Shown one piece after another: positions 31,771 through 40,788 of a stretch of 64,000 nucleotides of DNA (the stretch's first letter is position 1; every line of letters starts with the position of its first letter). The notes beneath the pieces were generated by a model that saw nothing but the letters and a program-made list of their open reading frames with translations, was not told the DNA's origin and ran no database searches. The translations under genes were made by a program, and so were the position numbers. The stretch comes from JAKZVK01 sp965261065 (GTDB lineage Bacteria; Acidobacteriota; Terriglobia; Bryobacterales; UBA6623), in NCBI GenBank assembly GCA_965261065.1, contig OZ253444.1:434001-498000 (forward strand). The letters run 5' to 3'.

Positions 31771-32538
31771 CTACCGAGCCGCCGAGAAATGCGCCCGGCG
31801 GTTACGCTGCCAGCAGCTCTCGTCCGACGCGGTACACTGCGGCCGCTCTTCGCCGTAGCTGATTGTCGTCAGCTTGCCGGCGGGAACACCCTGGCCTACC
31901 AGGAAGTCCCGTGCGGCAGTGGCCCGGCGATCACCCAACGCCAAGTTGTACTCATTGGTACCCCGCTCGTCGCAGTGGCCCTCGATGACAACCCTTCCGC
32001 TGGGGTAGTCGCTGAACAGCTTCTTCAGCGCGGTTGCATTCGACCGCAACGTAGCCTCGGCGTCAGAGCGAAGACCGCTCTGGTCGTAGTCGAAATAAGC
32101 GTCGCGCACCGCGCTGCTTCTTAAAGCATCGGGGAAACCGGGCTTGGGTGGCGGCGGGGGGTCAACCGGTTTCGGCGCGCGCACAGTGACGGTAGACGTC
32201 GCGCTGGCTTCTCCTCCTTGTCCCTTCACCGTCAACGTATAGGTGGTCGTCTGGGTCGGGAAGACCTCACGACTGCCGTTGACGCGCACCGAGCCGATGC
32301 CCTGATTGAGCGAAGCACTCGTCGCGTTGCTGGACGACCACTTCAGCGTCGCCGACTTGCCGCGCTCGATGGAACTGGGCTCGGCAGTCAAACTGGCCGT
32401 TGGCTTCGGCAGCGGCGCCGGCTTGGGCGGTGACGGCGCTGGTGGTACTGGCGGCGGCGTCTCTTTTTTACAACCCACCGCGAATAGAGCTAAGAACACG
32501 CTGAGGATGATCAGCGCTATTTGACGCTTCCGTTGCAT
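31771..32538 (-). CDS. pal: Peptidoglycan-associated lipoprotein Pal
   Basis: A 255-residue outer-membrane lipoprotein. Signal and lipobox LFAVGC with Cys23 (MQRKRQIALIILSVFLALFAVGC); then a Pro-rich linker, an Ig-like stretch of about 75 residues (ASLTAEPSSIERGKSATLKW ... YTLTVKGQGG), a second Pro-rich linker and the OmpA-like domain (FDYDQSGLRSDAEATL, VVIEGHCDERGTNEYNLALG, ISYGEERP). The OmpA domain grips peptidoglycan and joins TolB. The Ig-like insert is not in classic Pal (about 170 residues) and probably extends the reach across the periplasm. Confidence 0.93.
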   Translation of the reverse strand: MQRKRQIALIILSVFLALFAVGCKKETPPPVPPAPSPPKPAPLPKPTASLTAEPSSIERGKSATLKWSSSNATSASLNQGIGSVRVNGSREVFPTQTTTYTLTVKGQGGEASATSTVTVRAPKPVDPPPPPKPGFPDALRSSAVRDAYFDYDQSGLRSDAEATLRSNATALKKLFSDYPSGRVVIEGHCDERGTNEYNLALGDRRATAARDFLVGQGVPAGKLTTISYGEERPQCTASDESCWQRNRRAHFSAAR

Positions 32539-32673
32539 TTGAGTCCTACGCCTCCTCCGAGTATCTCTGCGTCACAGATGATGGCGATCGTGCGCAGAAG
32601 AAAATGATAGCAGGTTTACGGCTTTTGCAAGTACCCCGTTTTCAACGGCGGCGAACCCCGTCGGGGCGCCGCC

Positions 32674-34065
32674 CTACTTCACGCCCCACACGGGCTCCTG
32701 GTTGCGTCCCGCCGAGGTGAGCCGCTTGAGCTGTGTTCCGTCGGCCCGCATGGTCCAGATTTGCGTAGTGCCCGCGCGGTCGGACGAGAAAACGAGGTGC
32801 GTGCCGCTCGGCGACCAATACGGATTCTCGTTCCTTCCCGCTCCATAAGTCAACTGCACCATATCGCGCGTGGCGACGTTCAAGACGAAAATGTTGTAGT
32901 TGCCCGGTTCGAACCCACGAGTCCAAGCGAAGGCGATGTGCTCCCCCTGGGGATCCCAGGCAGCCTGCACAGCGTCGCCTCCGCCCAAAGACAACTTCTG
33001 AACGTTCGCTCCCTCGATGTCCATCAGGTAAAGCTGGGGGAGCCCGGACCGTCCCGAGGTGAACGCGATTTGCGCGCCGGTCCTGGGGTTGACGGCAGGG
33101 TCCACGGCGATGGATCGTGAATAAGATATCCGGCGGAAGTTCCTGCCGTCAAGGTCTGCGATATAAATCTGCGAGACATCCGAAGCCGTCGAGGCGTAGA
33201 CGATCGACTGTCCGTCGGGCGTGAAGTTGGGCGTCGCGTTCATCGATGCGCGCTGGTTGTAGAACGTCAGGCGGCGGTTGGTCTCGAGCGAGTGCACGAA
33301 AATTTCGGGGTTGCCGTTGGCGTAGCTCGTGAAAGCGATCTTGGTGGCATCGTGCGAGACGGCCGGGGTGAGGCAGAGATTCTTGTAGTTGGTGACCGGC
33401 TTCTGGTTGCTGCCGTCGTAGTCCATCGACCAGATCTCGTCATGGCCGGTGCGGGTGGAGCGGAAATAGATCCGCGTGCCGGCCAAACCCAGTCCCAGGC
33501 CAAGGTTCGTGAGGATGTCTCGCGCGAACTCGTGCGCCAGTTGGCGAGCGCCTTCGGTGTCGGGCGAAGAAAAGTAGCGCTTGCCGAAGATGTGAGCGTT
33601 CGGCAGGCTCTCCTGCAGGGCGTCGTACAGATACCCCGACAGCACCAGCCGGTCGCCCGAGAGCGCGAGAAAACCGAAAGTCAGATAGCGTGCCGTGACC
33701 GGCGGCTGCGACCAGCCCATCAGCCACAAGCCACGCGCGCCGGGATCGCCCGGCAGATCCGTCTCCCCGGCCTTCAACTCCTCGGGCCGCCGAGGCGGCG
33801 TTCGCGGATAGAAGCTCTTCGAGACCATCTGGAATTGGGCCGAACTATCGAGGTCATTCCAGAGCGTGTTGTTGAACGTGCGCACCTCCTCGACGGCGTC
33901 GACTGGGCCCTCTATGTCGGGCACGGCGATGCGGGGCGCTTGCGCGCCCTCGGTGATGTTGATCTCCAAATCCGGACGCTGGGCCGGAGCGGAGCCGGCC
34001 ACGAGCAGGACGAGAAGGAAGACCAGGGTGGATGACGAGAGGGATGACGAGAGTTGTTTGATCAT
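32674..34065 (-). CDS. tolB: Tol-Pal system beta-propeller protein TolB
   Basis: A 463-residue periplasmic protein. I chose the ATG at 34065, which overlaps the upstream stop (ATGA) and starts a signal peptide (TLVFLLVLLVAGSAPAQ). An N-terminal TolB domain (IAVPDIEG...TFNNTLWNDLDSSAQFQMV) is followed by WD40-like/PD40 repeats (IYFRSTRTGHDEIWSMDYDG, IAFTSYANGNPEIFVH, IVYASTASDVSQIYI, IAFTSGRSGLPQLYLMD, LVFSSDRAGTTQIWTM). It relays between TolA and Pal in cell-envelope constriction. Confidence 0.96.
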   Translation of the reverse strand: MIKQLSSSLSSSTLVFLLVLLVAGSAPAQRPDLEINITEGAQAPRIAVPDIEGPVDAVEEVRTFNNTLWNDLDSSAQFQMVSKSFYPRTPPRRPEELKAGETDLPGDPGARGLWLMGWSQPPVTARYLTFGFLALSGDRLVLSGYLYDALQESLPNAHIFGKRYFSSPDTEGARQLAHEFARDILTNLGLGLGLAGTRIYFRSTRTGHDEIWSMDYDGSNQKPVTNYKNLCLTPAVSHDATKIAFTSYANGNPEIFVHSLETNRRLTFYNQRASMNATPNFTPDGQSIVYASTASDVSQIYIADLDGRNFRRISYSRSIAVDPAVNPRTGAQIAFTSGRSGLPQLYLMDIEGANVQKLSLGGGDAVQAAWDPQGEHIAFAWTRGFEPGNYNIFVLNVATRDMVQLTYGAGRNENPYWSPSGTHLVFSSDRAGTTQIWTMRADGTQLKRLTSAGRNQEPVWGVK

Positions 34066-34844
34066 TGCAGTTGGAACCACATTTCGACTCGGATGGAACT
34101 CTTGCGCAACTGCGGCGGCAGGAGCTGCAAGGGGTTGGAGTTGATTACCGCGCGATGGGCCGAGTAATCGAGCGACCGGTTGCCACTCGACTGCACGACC
34201 CGCGTGTTGCGGATCGCTCCGTTGCGCAGGATCACGAACGAGACCGCGACCTTGCGGTTACCGCCCCCGGGCGATTGGCCCAGCGTCTTGCGCCACTCTC
34301 CGGCAACACGGCGTTGCAGCGCTTCCGCATACCAGCCGAAGCGTGCCCCGAACGGGCTGCTGCTGCCGAACCCGACGCCTCCGCCACCGGACTTGCGTTG
34401 GCCTGTGTAGATCGGCGAGCTGACCGCGGCGCCCGTGGAAGACGAGACTTGATTCTTGGGCGCCGGCTTCTGGGTCTTCCGCGCGTTTGACGGCGGCTTG
34501 CGGCGACGGCGCTGCTTCTCAACCGGGACCGCATCCGGTTCCTCCACCGGCTCGGGCTGCGGCGCCGGGCGAGGCGGCTCGGGGATAGAAGGAACGTCGT
34601 GCTCGACTGGGTTCGCGACGCGCCTCTCGACCTTGGCGCGCGATCTGGTCAAGGGCACCCCGTCGGTAATCTTGACCGCGACGGCGGTTCCCGGCCGGGC
34701 GTTCGGATCGCCCAACGAGACCGTGGTGTCGAACATTCCCCAAGCGACCGTCGCCGTAAACAGCGTGACGTGCAAGCCGATTGACCACCACAACGGCCGC
34801 TTGAGCCGCTCGGTCTGCTCCAGGGGATCGAACCGATGAGTCAT
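34062..34844 (-). CDS. TolA/TonB-like energy transducer
   Basis: About 260 residues from the ATG at 34844, which overlaps the tolR stop. One N-terminal membrane helix (WWSIGLHVTLFTATVAWGMF), a long Pro/Glu/Lys-rich stretch (PSIPEPPRPAPQPEPVEEP) that spans the periplasm, and a TonB-type C-terminal domain (ARFGWYAEALQRRVAGEW, VSFVILRNGAIRNTRVVQSSG). Position between tolR and tolB shows it does TolA's job: passing proton-motive force from TolQR to TolB/Pal. The C-terminus is closer to TonB than to E. coli TolA. Confidence 0.9.
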   Translation of the reverse strand: MTHRFDPLEQTERLKRPLWWSIGLHVTLFTATVAWGMFDTTVSLGDPNARPGTAVAVKITDGVPLTRSRAKVERRVANPVEHDVPSIPEPPRPAPQPEPVEEPDAVPVEKQRRRRKPPSNARKTQKPAPKNQVSSSTGAAVSSPIYTGQRKSGGGGVGFGSSSPFGARFGWYAEALQRRVAGEWRKTLGQSPGGGNRKVAVSFVILRNGAIRNTRVVQSSGNRSLDYSAHRAVINSNPLQLLPPQLRKSSIRVEMWFQLQ

Positions 34845-35263
34845 CGTCTGCGCCGCGGCAGCCGCTCGAGCGGCTTGGTCACGATGTTCACTTCCACCTT
34901 GCCGGCGCCGCACTGGGCGACGACCTGCGCAATGACCTCCCAGGGAGTCGTGCGATGCGCCCGCAGATAGACGCCGGGCTGCGCGGCGCCCTTCTCTTTA
35001 ACGCGTGGCACGATGTCGTAAATGCTAATCGGCTCGGTGTTGAAATACAACTCCCCCTTCGAGGTGATGTTGATAAAGTCAAAGTCCTGGCTGCTAGCCG
35101 CGACTTCGCGCGTCTTCGGCACGTCGATCTCGAGCCCGAACTCAACCACGCCCGCCGTGATCATGAAGATGATCAGCAGGACCAGCACCACGTCGACAAA
35201 CGGCGTGATGTTGATTTCAGCGATCGAGTCCTGTGGTTGCCCGCTCCGGTTCGAAAACGCCAT
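34841..35263 (-). CDS. tolR: TolR/ExbD-type biopolymer transport protein
   Basis: A 140-residue protein with a short cytoplasmic start, one membrane helix (ITPFVDVVLVLLIIFMITAG) with the key Asp of the proton path (FVDVVLVLL), and a periplasmic domain (ELYFNTEPISIYDIVPRV, GVYLRAHRTTPWEVIAQVV). It partners TolQ as a stator for the Tol motor. It begins inside the end of tolQ (47-base overlap) and overlaps the tolA-like start, so the three proteins are closely coupled in translation. Confidence 0.94.
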   Translation of the reverse strand: MAFSNRSGQPQDSIAEINITPFVDVVLVLLIIFMITAGVVEFGLEIDVPKTREVAASSQDFDFINITSKGELYFNTEPISIYDIVPRVKEKGAAQPGVYLRAHRTTPWEVIAQVVAQCGAGKVEVNIVTKPLERLPRRRR

Positions 35264-36038
35264 CGGTCTCTCCGTAGCTGCGTTCGGCCAGGTTGAAGAA
35301 CTCCAGGCCGAAGTCGTCCATGCGCGCGCCGATCTCTCGAATGCGCTGCGAGAAAACGTTGTAGAAGATCAGAGCGGGAATCGCGGCGAACAGGCCGAAC
35401 GCAGTCGCGATGAGCGCCTCGGCGATGCCGGGGGCGACCGCGCGCAGTGTCGCACCGCCCGCCTCGCCAAGGCCCTGGAAGGCGCCGAGCACGCCCCAGA
35501 CCGTCCCGAACAGCCCGATAAACGGCGTGGCCGAAGCCGTCGTCGCCAGCCAACCCATATTGCGCTGCAGGTGAGTGAGTTCTTCGTTGATGCCCAACTG
35601 CAGGCAACGTTCCAGCGAAGCCGCGTTGCGTAGCCGGCCCAGGTTGTTCACCTGCCGGGCTACCTCTTCGTACCCGAACTCGAAGACGGTCACGAGGGGC
35701 GCCGGCCGGTACTGCTCGCTGGCGGCGTTCATCTCCGAGAGTTGATTGATGCGCCGGAACGCGCTCAGGAACTTGGTGTCGTTACGCCGCGCGGTCTTGA
35801 GCAGGCTGTACTTCGACAGCGCAATCGCCCACGAGAGAATCGAAAAGACCAGCAAAACCGCCAGTACCACGCCCGCCAGCGGCGACGAATCGAGGATCAG
35901 GTCGAAAAAGCCGGTCTGGTCGAGCGCGCCCGAGGCAATCGCGGTCTCGGTAGCCTCGATCGCCGCCTCACCGTTTTCGCTTGTGTTGGAGAGGTCCGCC
36001 GCCTGCAGCAGCAGGGCAAACAAGCCTGAAACAGTCAA
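35217..36038 (-). CDS. tolQ: TolQ/ExbB/MotA-type proton channel protein
   Basis: A 273-residue inner-membrane protein. TTG start at 36038 preceded by aaggag. Three membrane helices: near residues 52-75 (PLAGVVLAVLLVFSILSWAIA), about 165-190 (ATTASATPFIGLFGTVWGVLGAF) and about 205-230 (IAEALIATAFGLFAAIPALIFYN), with the MotA_ExbB motif between. An extra N-terminal stretch of about 45 residues (acidic, Thr/Ala-rich) is longer than usual. First gene of the tol operon and divergent from recN. Confidence 0.94.
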   Translation of the reverse strand: MTVSGLFALLLQAADLSNTSENGEAAIEATETAIASGALDQTGFFDLILDSSPLAGVVLAVLLVFSILSWAIALSKYSLLKTARRNDTKFLSAFRRINQLSEMNAASEQYRPAPLVTVFEFGYEEVARQVNNLGRLRNAASLERCLQLGINEELTHLQRNMGWLATTASATPFIGLFGTVWGVLGAFQGLGEAGGATLRAVAPGIAEALIATAFGLFAAIPALIFYNVFSQRIREIGARMDDFGLEFFNLAERSYGETDGVFEPERATTGLDR

Positions 36039-36337
36039 AACGTCTCCTTGGATGTTGCGAACCCTTTCTCAAGGGCTCAAGCGGCAGACTCTTACTCCGC
36101 TCGCCTGTCACCGCGCACAAAACCGACAGTCGCAAAGCCGGCTCTCCTCAGTGCCGACGGCCAACCAGGGAACGCCTCGATGGTTCGTCTCTCGACGAGC
36201 CAGTACCCATGAATTTAACACATATAATGGGTTACGTGGAATCTAAGACGTAGCCGCGCCGCCGGAAGGTTTCACAATTTTTGCTCTCCCGATCCCGCCG
36301 CCGAGCGGCTCCTCGAGCTGGTTCGGATCCAATCCGT
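36039..36337. promoter_or_regulatory. Divergent tolQ/recN intergenic region
   Basis: About 300 bases between divergent genes, so it should hold both promoters. A perfect TATAAT occurs at 36223-36228 on the plus strand, toward recN, but without a good -35 box. No LexA-type (SOS) box was seen, though recN is often SOS-controlled elsewhere. Confidence 0.4.
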
Positions 36338-38047
36338 ATGCTGCAAGAGCTGAATGTCGAAGGCTATGCCGTCGTGGCCAAGCTGCGCGTGCGGTTTCAG
36401 CCGGGCTTGAATCTGCTGACCGGGGAGACGGGCAGTGGCAAGTCGATCGTGGTCGACGCGTTGTCGCTGCTGCTGGGTGCGCGGGCGGCGACGGACGTGA
36501 TTCGCCCGGGCTGCCGGCGGGCACGTGTTGCCGGAGTGTTCGAGGTAACCGAGACGCCGGCGCTGCGGACATCGCTGTCGGAAAGCGGCGTCGAGTTGGA
36601 GCAAGGCGAGTTGATCATCGAGCGCGAGGTGCTCGACAACGGCAAGTCGCGGGCCTACGTCAACGGTCGGTTGGTGACGCTGACTTTCTTGCGATCACTG
36701 GCGCCCTTGCTGGGTGATATCCACGGCCAGCACGAGCAGCAGAGTCTGTTCTCGACGCGCACACAACTCGAGATGCTCGATGCCTTCGCGGGCACGGCCG
36801 CGGACTGCGCCTGCATCGGCGAGATCTACCGCACTTGGCGCCGCGCGGACGAACGGCTGCGCGAGTTGCGCGGAAACGAGCAGGAGCGCTTGAGGCTCTC
36901 GGACCTCTATCGCTTCCAGCATCGTGAGATCGACGAGGCGAAGCTCGACCCGGCGGAAGTGGAGCGGTTGACGCAACGCCGCGACGTGTTGGGCAACTTG
37001 GCGCGCGTCGAGGAGAACGCCACGCGGGCCTATGATGTGCTCTATGACTCGTCGGTCTCGGCTACCACCCAAGTGGCGGCGGCCCAGAAGGCGTTGGAGG
37101 ATTTGATCGTGCTGGACGCCTCGCTCGGCTCACTGAAGGAGCGGTTAGAAGGCGCGCGGGCCAACATCGAGGACGCGGCATTCGAGATCCGAAGCTACGC
37201 CGACCGTCTGGAGCCCGATCCCGACGCGCTGGCGGCAATCGAAGACCGCCTGGCATTGATCGAAAACCTGAAGCGCAAGTACGGGGCAACGGTCGAAGAA
37301 GTGCTGACGTACGGCAGCGAAGTCGAGAGCCGGTTGGCGGAGCTGGAGTCGAGCGACACGGCGATTGCTGAGACGGAGCAGCAACACCACGAGGCGGCGG
37401 AGCAATACAAAGCCTTGGCGAAGAGCCTGTCGGAGCGGCGGCGCAAAGCCGCGGCGAAGCTCCAGTCACAGGTCGAGAAAGAGTTGGCCGCGCTGGCGAT
37501 GGAAAAGGCCCGGTTTGAGATTGCGTTCGAAGAGCCCGAGGAAGGGGTCGCCAGGTGGGGCGGGTCCGGCTGGGATCGGGTGCGGTTCCTGGTCTCGGCG
37601 AATCCCGGACAGCCTCCACGCCCGATGGCACAGGTGGCGTCAGGGGGTGAGTTGTCGCGCATCACGCTGGCTCTGAAAAGTTGTTTGATCTCGACCTTCG
37701 GCAAGCGGCGCAAGAACGAAGCGCCGCGCACGCTGGTGTTCGACGAAATCGACAGCGGCGTCGGGGGGCGGGTCGCCGAAACCCTGGGACGCCGGCTCAA
37801 GAAGCTTTCCGACAGTCACCAGTTGCTGTGCGTGACGCACCTGCCGCAGATTGCCGGGTTTGCCGACGCGCACTACTTCGTCGAGAAGGTAGAGCGCGAG
37901 AGCGAGACGTTTGCCTCCGTGGCGGAGTTGTCGGAGTCGGAGCGGGTCGATGAATTGGCCCGGATGCTCTCGGGCGCCGAGGTGACGTCGACCGCCGTGA
38001 AGCATGCCCACCAAATGCTGAAAGCCAATCGGCAGAAGGTGGGGTAG
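36338..38047 (+). CDS. recN: DNA repair protein RecN
   Basis: A 569-residue SMC-like ATPase for double-strand break repair. I chose the ATG at 36338 (MLQELNVEGYAVV), the usual family start. Walker A GETGSGKS lies near residues 32-39; the coiled-coil arms fill about 150-370; the signature ASGGELSRITLALKS and Walker B TLVFDEIDSGVGG follow, then the H-loop VTHLPQIAGFAD. Length and motifs are normal. It is transcribed away from the tol operon. Confidence 0.96.
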   Translation: MLQELNVEGYAVVAKLRVRFQPGLNLLTGETGSGKSIVVDALSLLLGARAATDVIRPGCRRARVAGVFEVTETPALRTSLSESGVELEQGELIIEREVLDNGKSRAYVNGRLVTLTFLRSLAPLLGDIHGQHEQQSLFSTRTQLEMLDAFAGTAADCACIGEIYRTWRRADERLRELRGNEQERLRLSDLYRFQHREIDEAKLDPAEVERLTQRRDVLGNLARVEENATRAYDVLYDSSVSATTQVAAAQKALEDLIVLDASLGSLKERLEGARANIEDAAFEIRSYADRLEPDPDALAAIEDRLALIENLKRKYGATVEEVLTYGSEVESRLAELESSDTAIAETEQQHHEAAEQYKALAKSLSERRRKAAAKLQSQVEKELAALAMEKARFEIAFEEPEEGVARWGGSGWDRVRFLVSANPGQPPRPMAQVASGGELSRITLALKSCLISTFGKRRKNEAPRTLVFDEIDSGVGGRVAETLGRRLKKLSDSHQLLCVTHLPQIAGFADAHYFVEKVERESETFASVAELSESERVDELARMLSGAEVTSTAVKHAHQMLKANRQKVG

Positions 38048-38151
38048 AGGACCGCCGGCCGCCAGCCAGGAAGAGCCGCAGCCGTTCGCCTGCGTTGAGT
38101 GGCTTCGAGGCAGAAATGGGTTGACCTCAGCGTCCTTGCCGGGCTGACGTT

Positions 38152-38179
38152 GCTCAACGCGGGCTTACGCCCGCGGCTC
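38152..38179. repeat. 28-bp intergenic repeat, copy A
   Basis: Matches 52741-52768 at 25 of 28 bases; includes GCGGGC-ttac-GCCCGC, a compact hairpin. It follows recN and may double as its terminator. Confidence 0.65.
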
Positions 38180-38212
38180 TGCGTTTTGTCAGCAGCGACG
38201 TCTTGATTTCCA

Positions 38213-39028
38213 ATGAGCTTGCTTAGCGAACTTGATCTTCCTTATCTCTGCGACACGGCACGCCAAGCCGGCGCGGCCATCCTCGAGGTGTACCGAACCG
38301 ATTTCGACGTTGACAGGAAGAGCGACTCCTCGCCGGTGACCCAAGCCGACCTGCGCGCGCACAGAGTCATCAAGGCGCGTCTGGCCGAGCGTTATCCCGA
38401 CGTGCCGATCTTGTCGGAAGAGAGCCGCGAGCATGCGCGCTATGAGGTCCGGCGCGAGTGGCCGAGCTATTGGCTGGTCGATCCTCTCGATGGCACGAAG
38501 GAATTCATCAAGCGCAACGGGCAGTTCACGGTCAACATTGCGCTGATTGAAAACTCGCGCCCCGTGGCAGGGGTGGTTTATGCCCCTGCGCGAGAATCGC
38601 TCTACTACGGCTCACTTTCCGCTGGTGCCGGCGGCGCGTTCAAGGTGGAGGCCGACGCCGCACCGGTGGCGCTTAACCCATCGCCGCGCGGCTCTCCCCG
38701 CAACGATGGCCGGTGGGTCATCGCCGGCAGCCTCTCGCACTCCACACCCGAGATGGAGGCGTTCGTCGCCGAACAGCGGCGCGAGTACCCGCACGTCGAG
38801 TTCATCGCCATGGGCAGCTCGCTGAAGATCTGCATGGTGGCCGACGGCACGGCGGACGTTTATCCGCGCTTGGGCCCAACCATGGAGTGGGATACGGCCG
38901 CTGCGCACGCCGTCGCGAGTGCTGCCGGTTGCCAGGTCGTGCGCTACGGCAGCGATGAAGAGTTGCGCTACAACAAGGAAAACCTGCTCAACGACTGGTT
39001 CGTCGTCAGGCGTAAGGCTCCAGCCTGA
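38213..39028 (+). CDS. cysQ: 3'(2'),5'-bisphosphate nucleotidase CysQ
   Basis: A 271-residue inositol-phosphatase-family enzyme. Metal and catalytic motifs: SSPVTQAD near 41-48, ILSEES near 64-69, WLVDPLDGTKEF near 84-95 and GPTMEWDTAAAHA near 221-233. It cleaves PAP to AMP and phosphate, protecting sulfate assimilation. The order of motifs and length are those of CysQ rather than SuhB. No sulfate-assimilation genes are next to it. Confidence 0.93.
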   Translation: MSLLSELDLPYLCDTARQAGAAILEVYRTDFDVDRKSDSSPVTQADLRAHRVIKARLAERYPDVPILSEESREHARYEVRREWPSYWLVDPLDGTKEFIKRNGQFTVNIALIENSRPVAGVVYAPARESLYYGSLSAGAGGAFKVEADAAPVALNPSPRGSPRNDGRWVIAGSLSHSTPEMEAFVAEQRREYPHVEFIAMGSSLKICMVADGTADVYPRLGPTMEWDTAAAHAVASAAGCQVVRYGSDEELRYNKENLLNDWFVVRRKAPA

Positions 39029-39085
39029 CCGCCGCACGATTCCGCGTAAGACGGGGGACGGAGGCTCCCATTTCATCTCGGTTTC

Positions 39086-40471
39086 TTACTCTCGTAGGGC
39101 CGTGGTCAGCTCGCGCGTAACTTCTTTGCCGTCCCCGAAGAGCATCAGGGTGTTGTTGGCGGCGAATAGCTCGTTGGGGATGCCGGCGAAGCCCGGACTG
39201 AGGCTGCGCTTGATGACGAACACGGTCTGGGCCTTGTCGACATCGAGGATGGGCATTCCGTAGATGGGACTTGCCGGGTCTTCGCGCGCGGCCGGGTTCA
39301 CGACGTCGTTGGCACCGAGCACGATGGCGACATCGGTCTCTCGGAAGGTAGGGTTGATCGCATCCATGTCGAAGAGTTGGTCGTAGGGGACTTTAGCCTC
39401 GGCGAGCAGGACGTTCATGTGTCCCGGCATGCGACCGGCGACCGGATGGATGGCGTAGCGGACTTCCACGCCGCGTTTCTGCAGCAAGTCGGCGAAATCG
39501 CGCACGGCGTGCTGCGCCTGCGCCACCGCCATGCCGTAGCCGGGCACGATCGTCACGGTACGGGCGGCGTCGAGGATCATGGCGGCTTCCTCGGCATTTG
39601 CGCTCTTGACGCGGCCTTGATAGACGTCGGCGCCCTTTTCCTGAGTCGGCGCCGCCGCACCGAGGTCCCTCGACAAGACGTTAAAGAGCGACCGATTCAT
39701 CGCCTTGCACATGATGTCGGTCAGGATGAAGCCCGACGCGCCGACCAGAGAACCGCTAATGATCAACACGTTGTTGCTCAGCACGAATCCGGTGGCCGCC
39801 GCCGCCAGCCCCGAAGCTGAGTTCAGTAGGGCAATGACGACGGGCATGTCCGCGCCGCCGACGGGGACCGTGAACAGGATGCCGTACAGGGCCGAGGCCG
39901 CCATCAGGACCCAGAAGACCTCGATCTGAGTCGGGTCGTAGGTGAAGTACACGGCACAACCGAGTCCGGCGATGATACACAGCGAACTCAGGATTTTCCA
40001 GATGCCTCCGCCGGGTTGCCAGTAAAGCACTTCCTGCAGCTTGGCCCAGGCGATGAGGCTGCCGGTGAACGTGGCAGCGCCAATCAGAGCGCTGGTGGCG
40101 CTAGCTCCATACATCTGGATCGGCGGTACACCCGTGAGCATCTCGGGCGCAAGCACCGCGGTGGCCGCGACGAGTGCGGACGCCGCACCGCCAAAGCCGT
40201 TGAAGGCAGCGACCAATTGCGGTATCGCCGTGATCGGCACTCTGAGCGCCAACACCGCGCCGATCAAGCCGCCGATGACGATACCGGCCAAGATCAGCTC
40301 GAAGCTGATGATGTGACGATCGAGAAGGGTCGCCACGACGGCCAACAACATGCCGAGTGCGCCCAACAGGTTTCCTCGGCGGGCTGTCTTGGGTGACGTC
40401 AGTCCCTTGAGTCCAAGGATGAACAGGACCGAGGAAACGAGGTAGGCGACGTTGATAAGGTTCTGCTGCAC
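39086..40471 (-). CDS. pntB: NAD(P) transhydrogenase subunit beta
   Basis: A 461-residue membrane protein: about eight or nine membrane helices followed by the NADP(H)-binding domain III (VTIVPGYGMAVAQAQH, VRYAIHPVAGRMPGHMNVLLAEA, VAIVLGANDVVNPAA and GMPILDVDKAQTVFVIKRS). It completes the proton-translocating transhydrogenase, which makes NADPH from NADH using the proton gradient. Third gene of an operon, 31 bases after pntAB. Confidence 0.96.
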   Translation of the reverse strand: MQQNLINVAYLVSSVLFILGLKGLTSPKTARRGNLLGALGMLLAVVATLLDRHIISFELILAGIVIGGLIGAVLALRVPITAIPQLVAAFNGFGGAASALVAATAVLAPEMLTGVPPIQMYGASATSALIGAATFTGSLIAWAKLQEVLYWQPGGGIWKILSSLCIIAGLGCAVYFTYDPTQIEVFWVLMAASALYGILFTVPVGGADMPVVIALLNSASGLAAAATGFVLSNNVLIISGSLVGASGFILTDIMCKAMNRSLFNVLSRDLGAAAPTQEKGADVYQGRVKSANAEEAAMILDAARTVTIVPGYGMAVAQAQHAVRDFADLLQKRGVEVRYAIHPVAGRMPGHMNVLLAEAKVPYDQLFDMDAINPTFRETDVAIVLGANDVVNPAAREDPASPIYGMPILDVDKAQTVFVIKRSLSPGFAGIPNELFAANNTLMLFGDGKEVTRELTTALRE

Positions 40472-40502
40472 AGTGTCTATTAACTACTTCTGTTTACGGA
40501 GG

Positions 40503-40784
40503 TTAGTCTTTGCGCTTGAACATCGACAGCATGCGGTGCGTCACAAGGAACCCGCCCACAACGTTGATGCTCGCCAGGATCACGGCACCCATTCCCAGAT
40601 AGGTAGCCAGCGCACTGTGGCCTGCCCCGGTCGCTACGAGAGCGCCGACCAGACTAATGCCCGAGATTGCGTTCGAACCCGACATCAGCGGCGTGTGTAG
40701 AGTCGGCGGAATCTTCGTGATGATCTCAAAGCCGACGAAAACAGCCAGGGTGAAAATTGTCAGAGAGATGATGAACGATTCCAA
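40503..40784 (-). CDS. pntAB: NAD(P) transhydrogenase subunit alpha, membrane part
   Basis: A 93-residue protein with about three membrane helices (IISLTIFTLAVFVGFEII, ISGISLVGALVATGAG, LGMGAVILASINVVGGFLVT) and the motif PPTLHTPLMSGSNAISG that is highly conserved in the membrane domain. In E. coli this is fused to the NAD-binding part; here it is a separate gene, as in Rhodospirillum-type three-subunit enzymes. It starts four bases after the stop of pntAA. Confidence 0.95.
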   Translation of the reverse strand: MESFIISLTIFTLAVFVGFEIITKIPPTLHTPLMSGSNAISGISLVGALVATGAGHSALATYLGMGAVILASINVVGGFLVTHRMLSMFKRKD

Positions 40785-40788
40785 GGGA

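Noticed and set aside
36039..36337. SOS (LexA) box before recN
   Set aside because: No CTG-N10-CAG-like or other known LexA palindrome was seen near the start.
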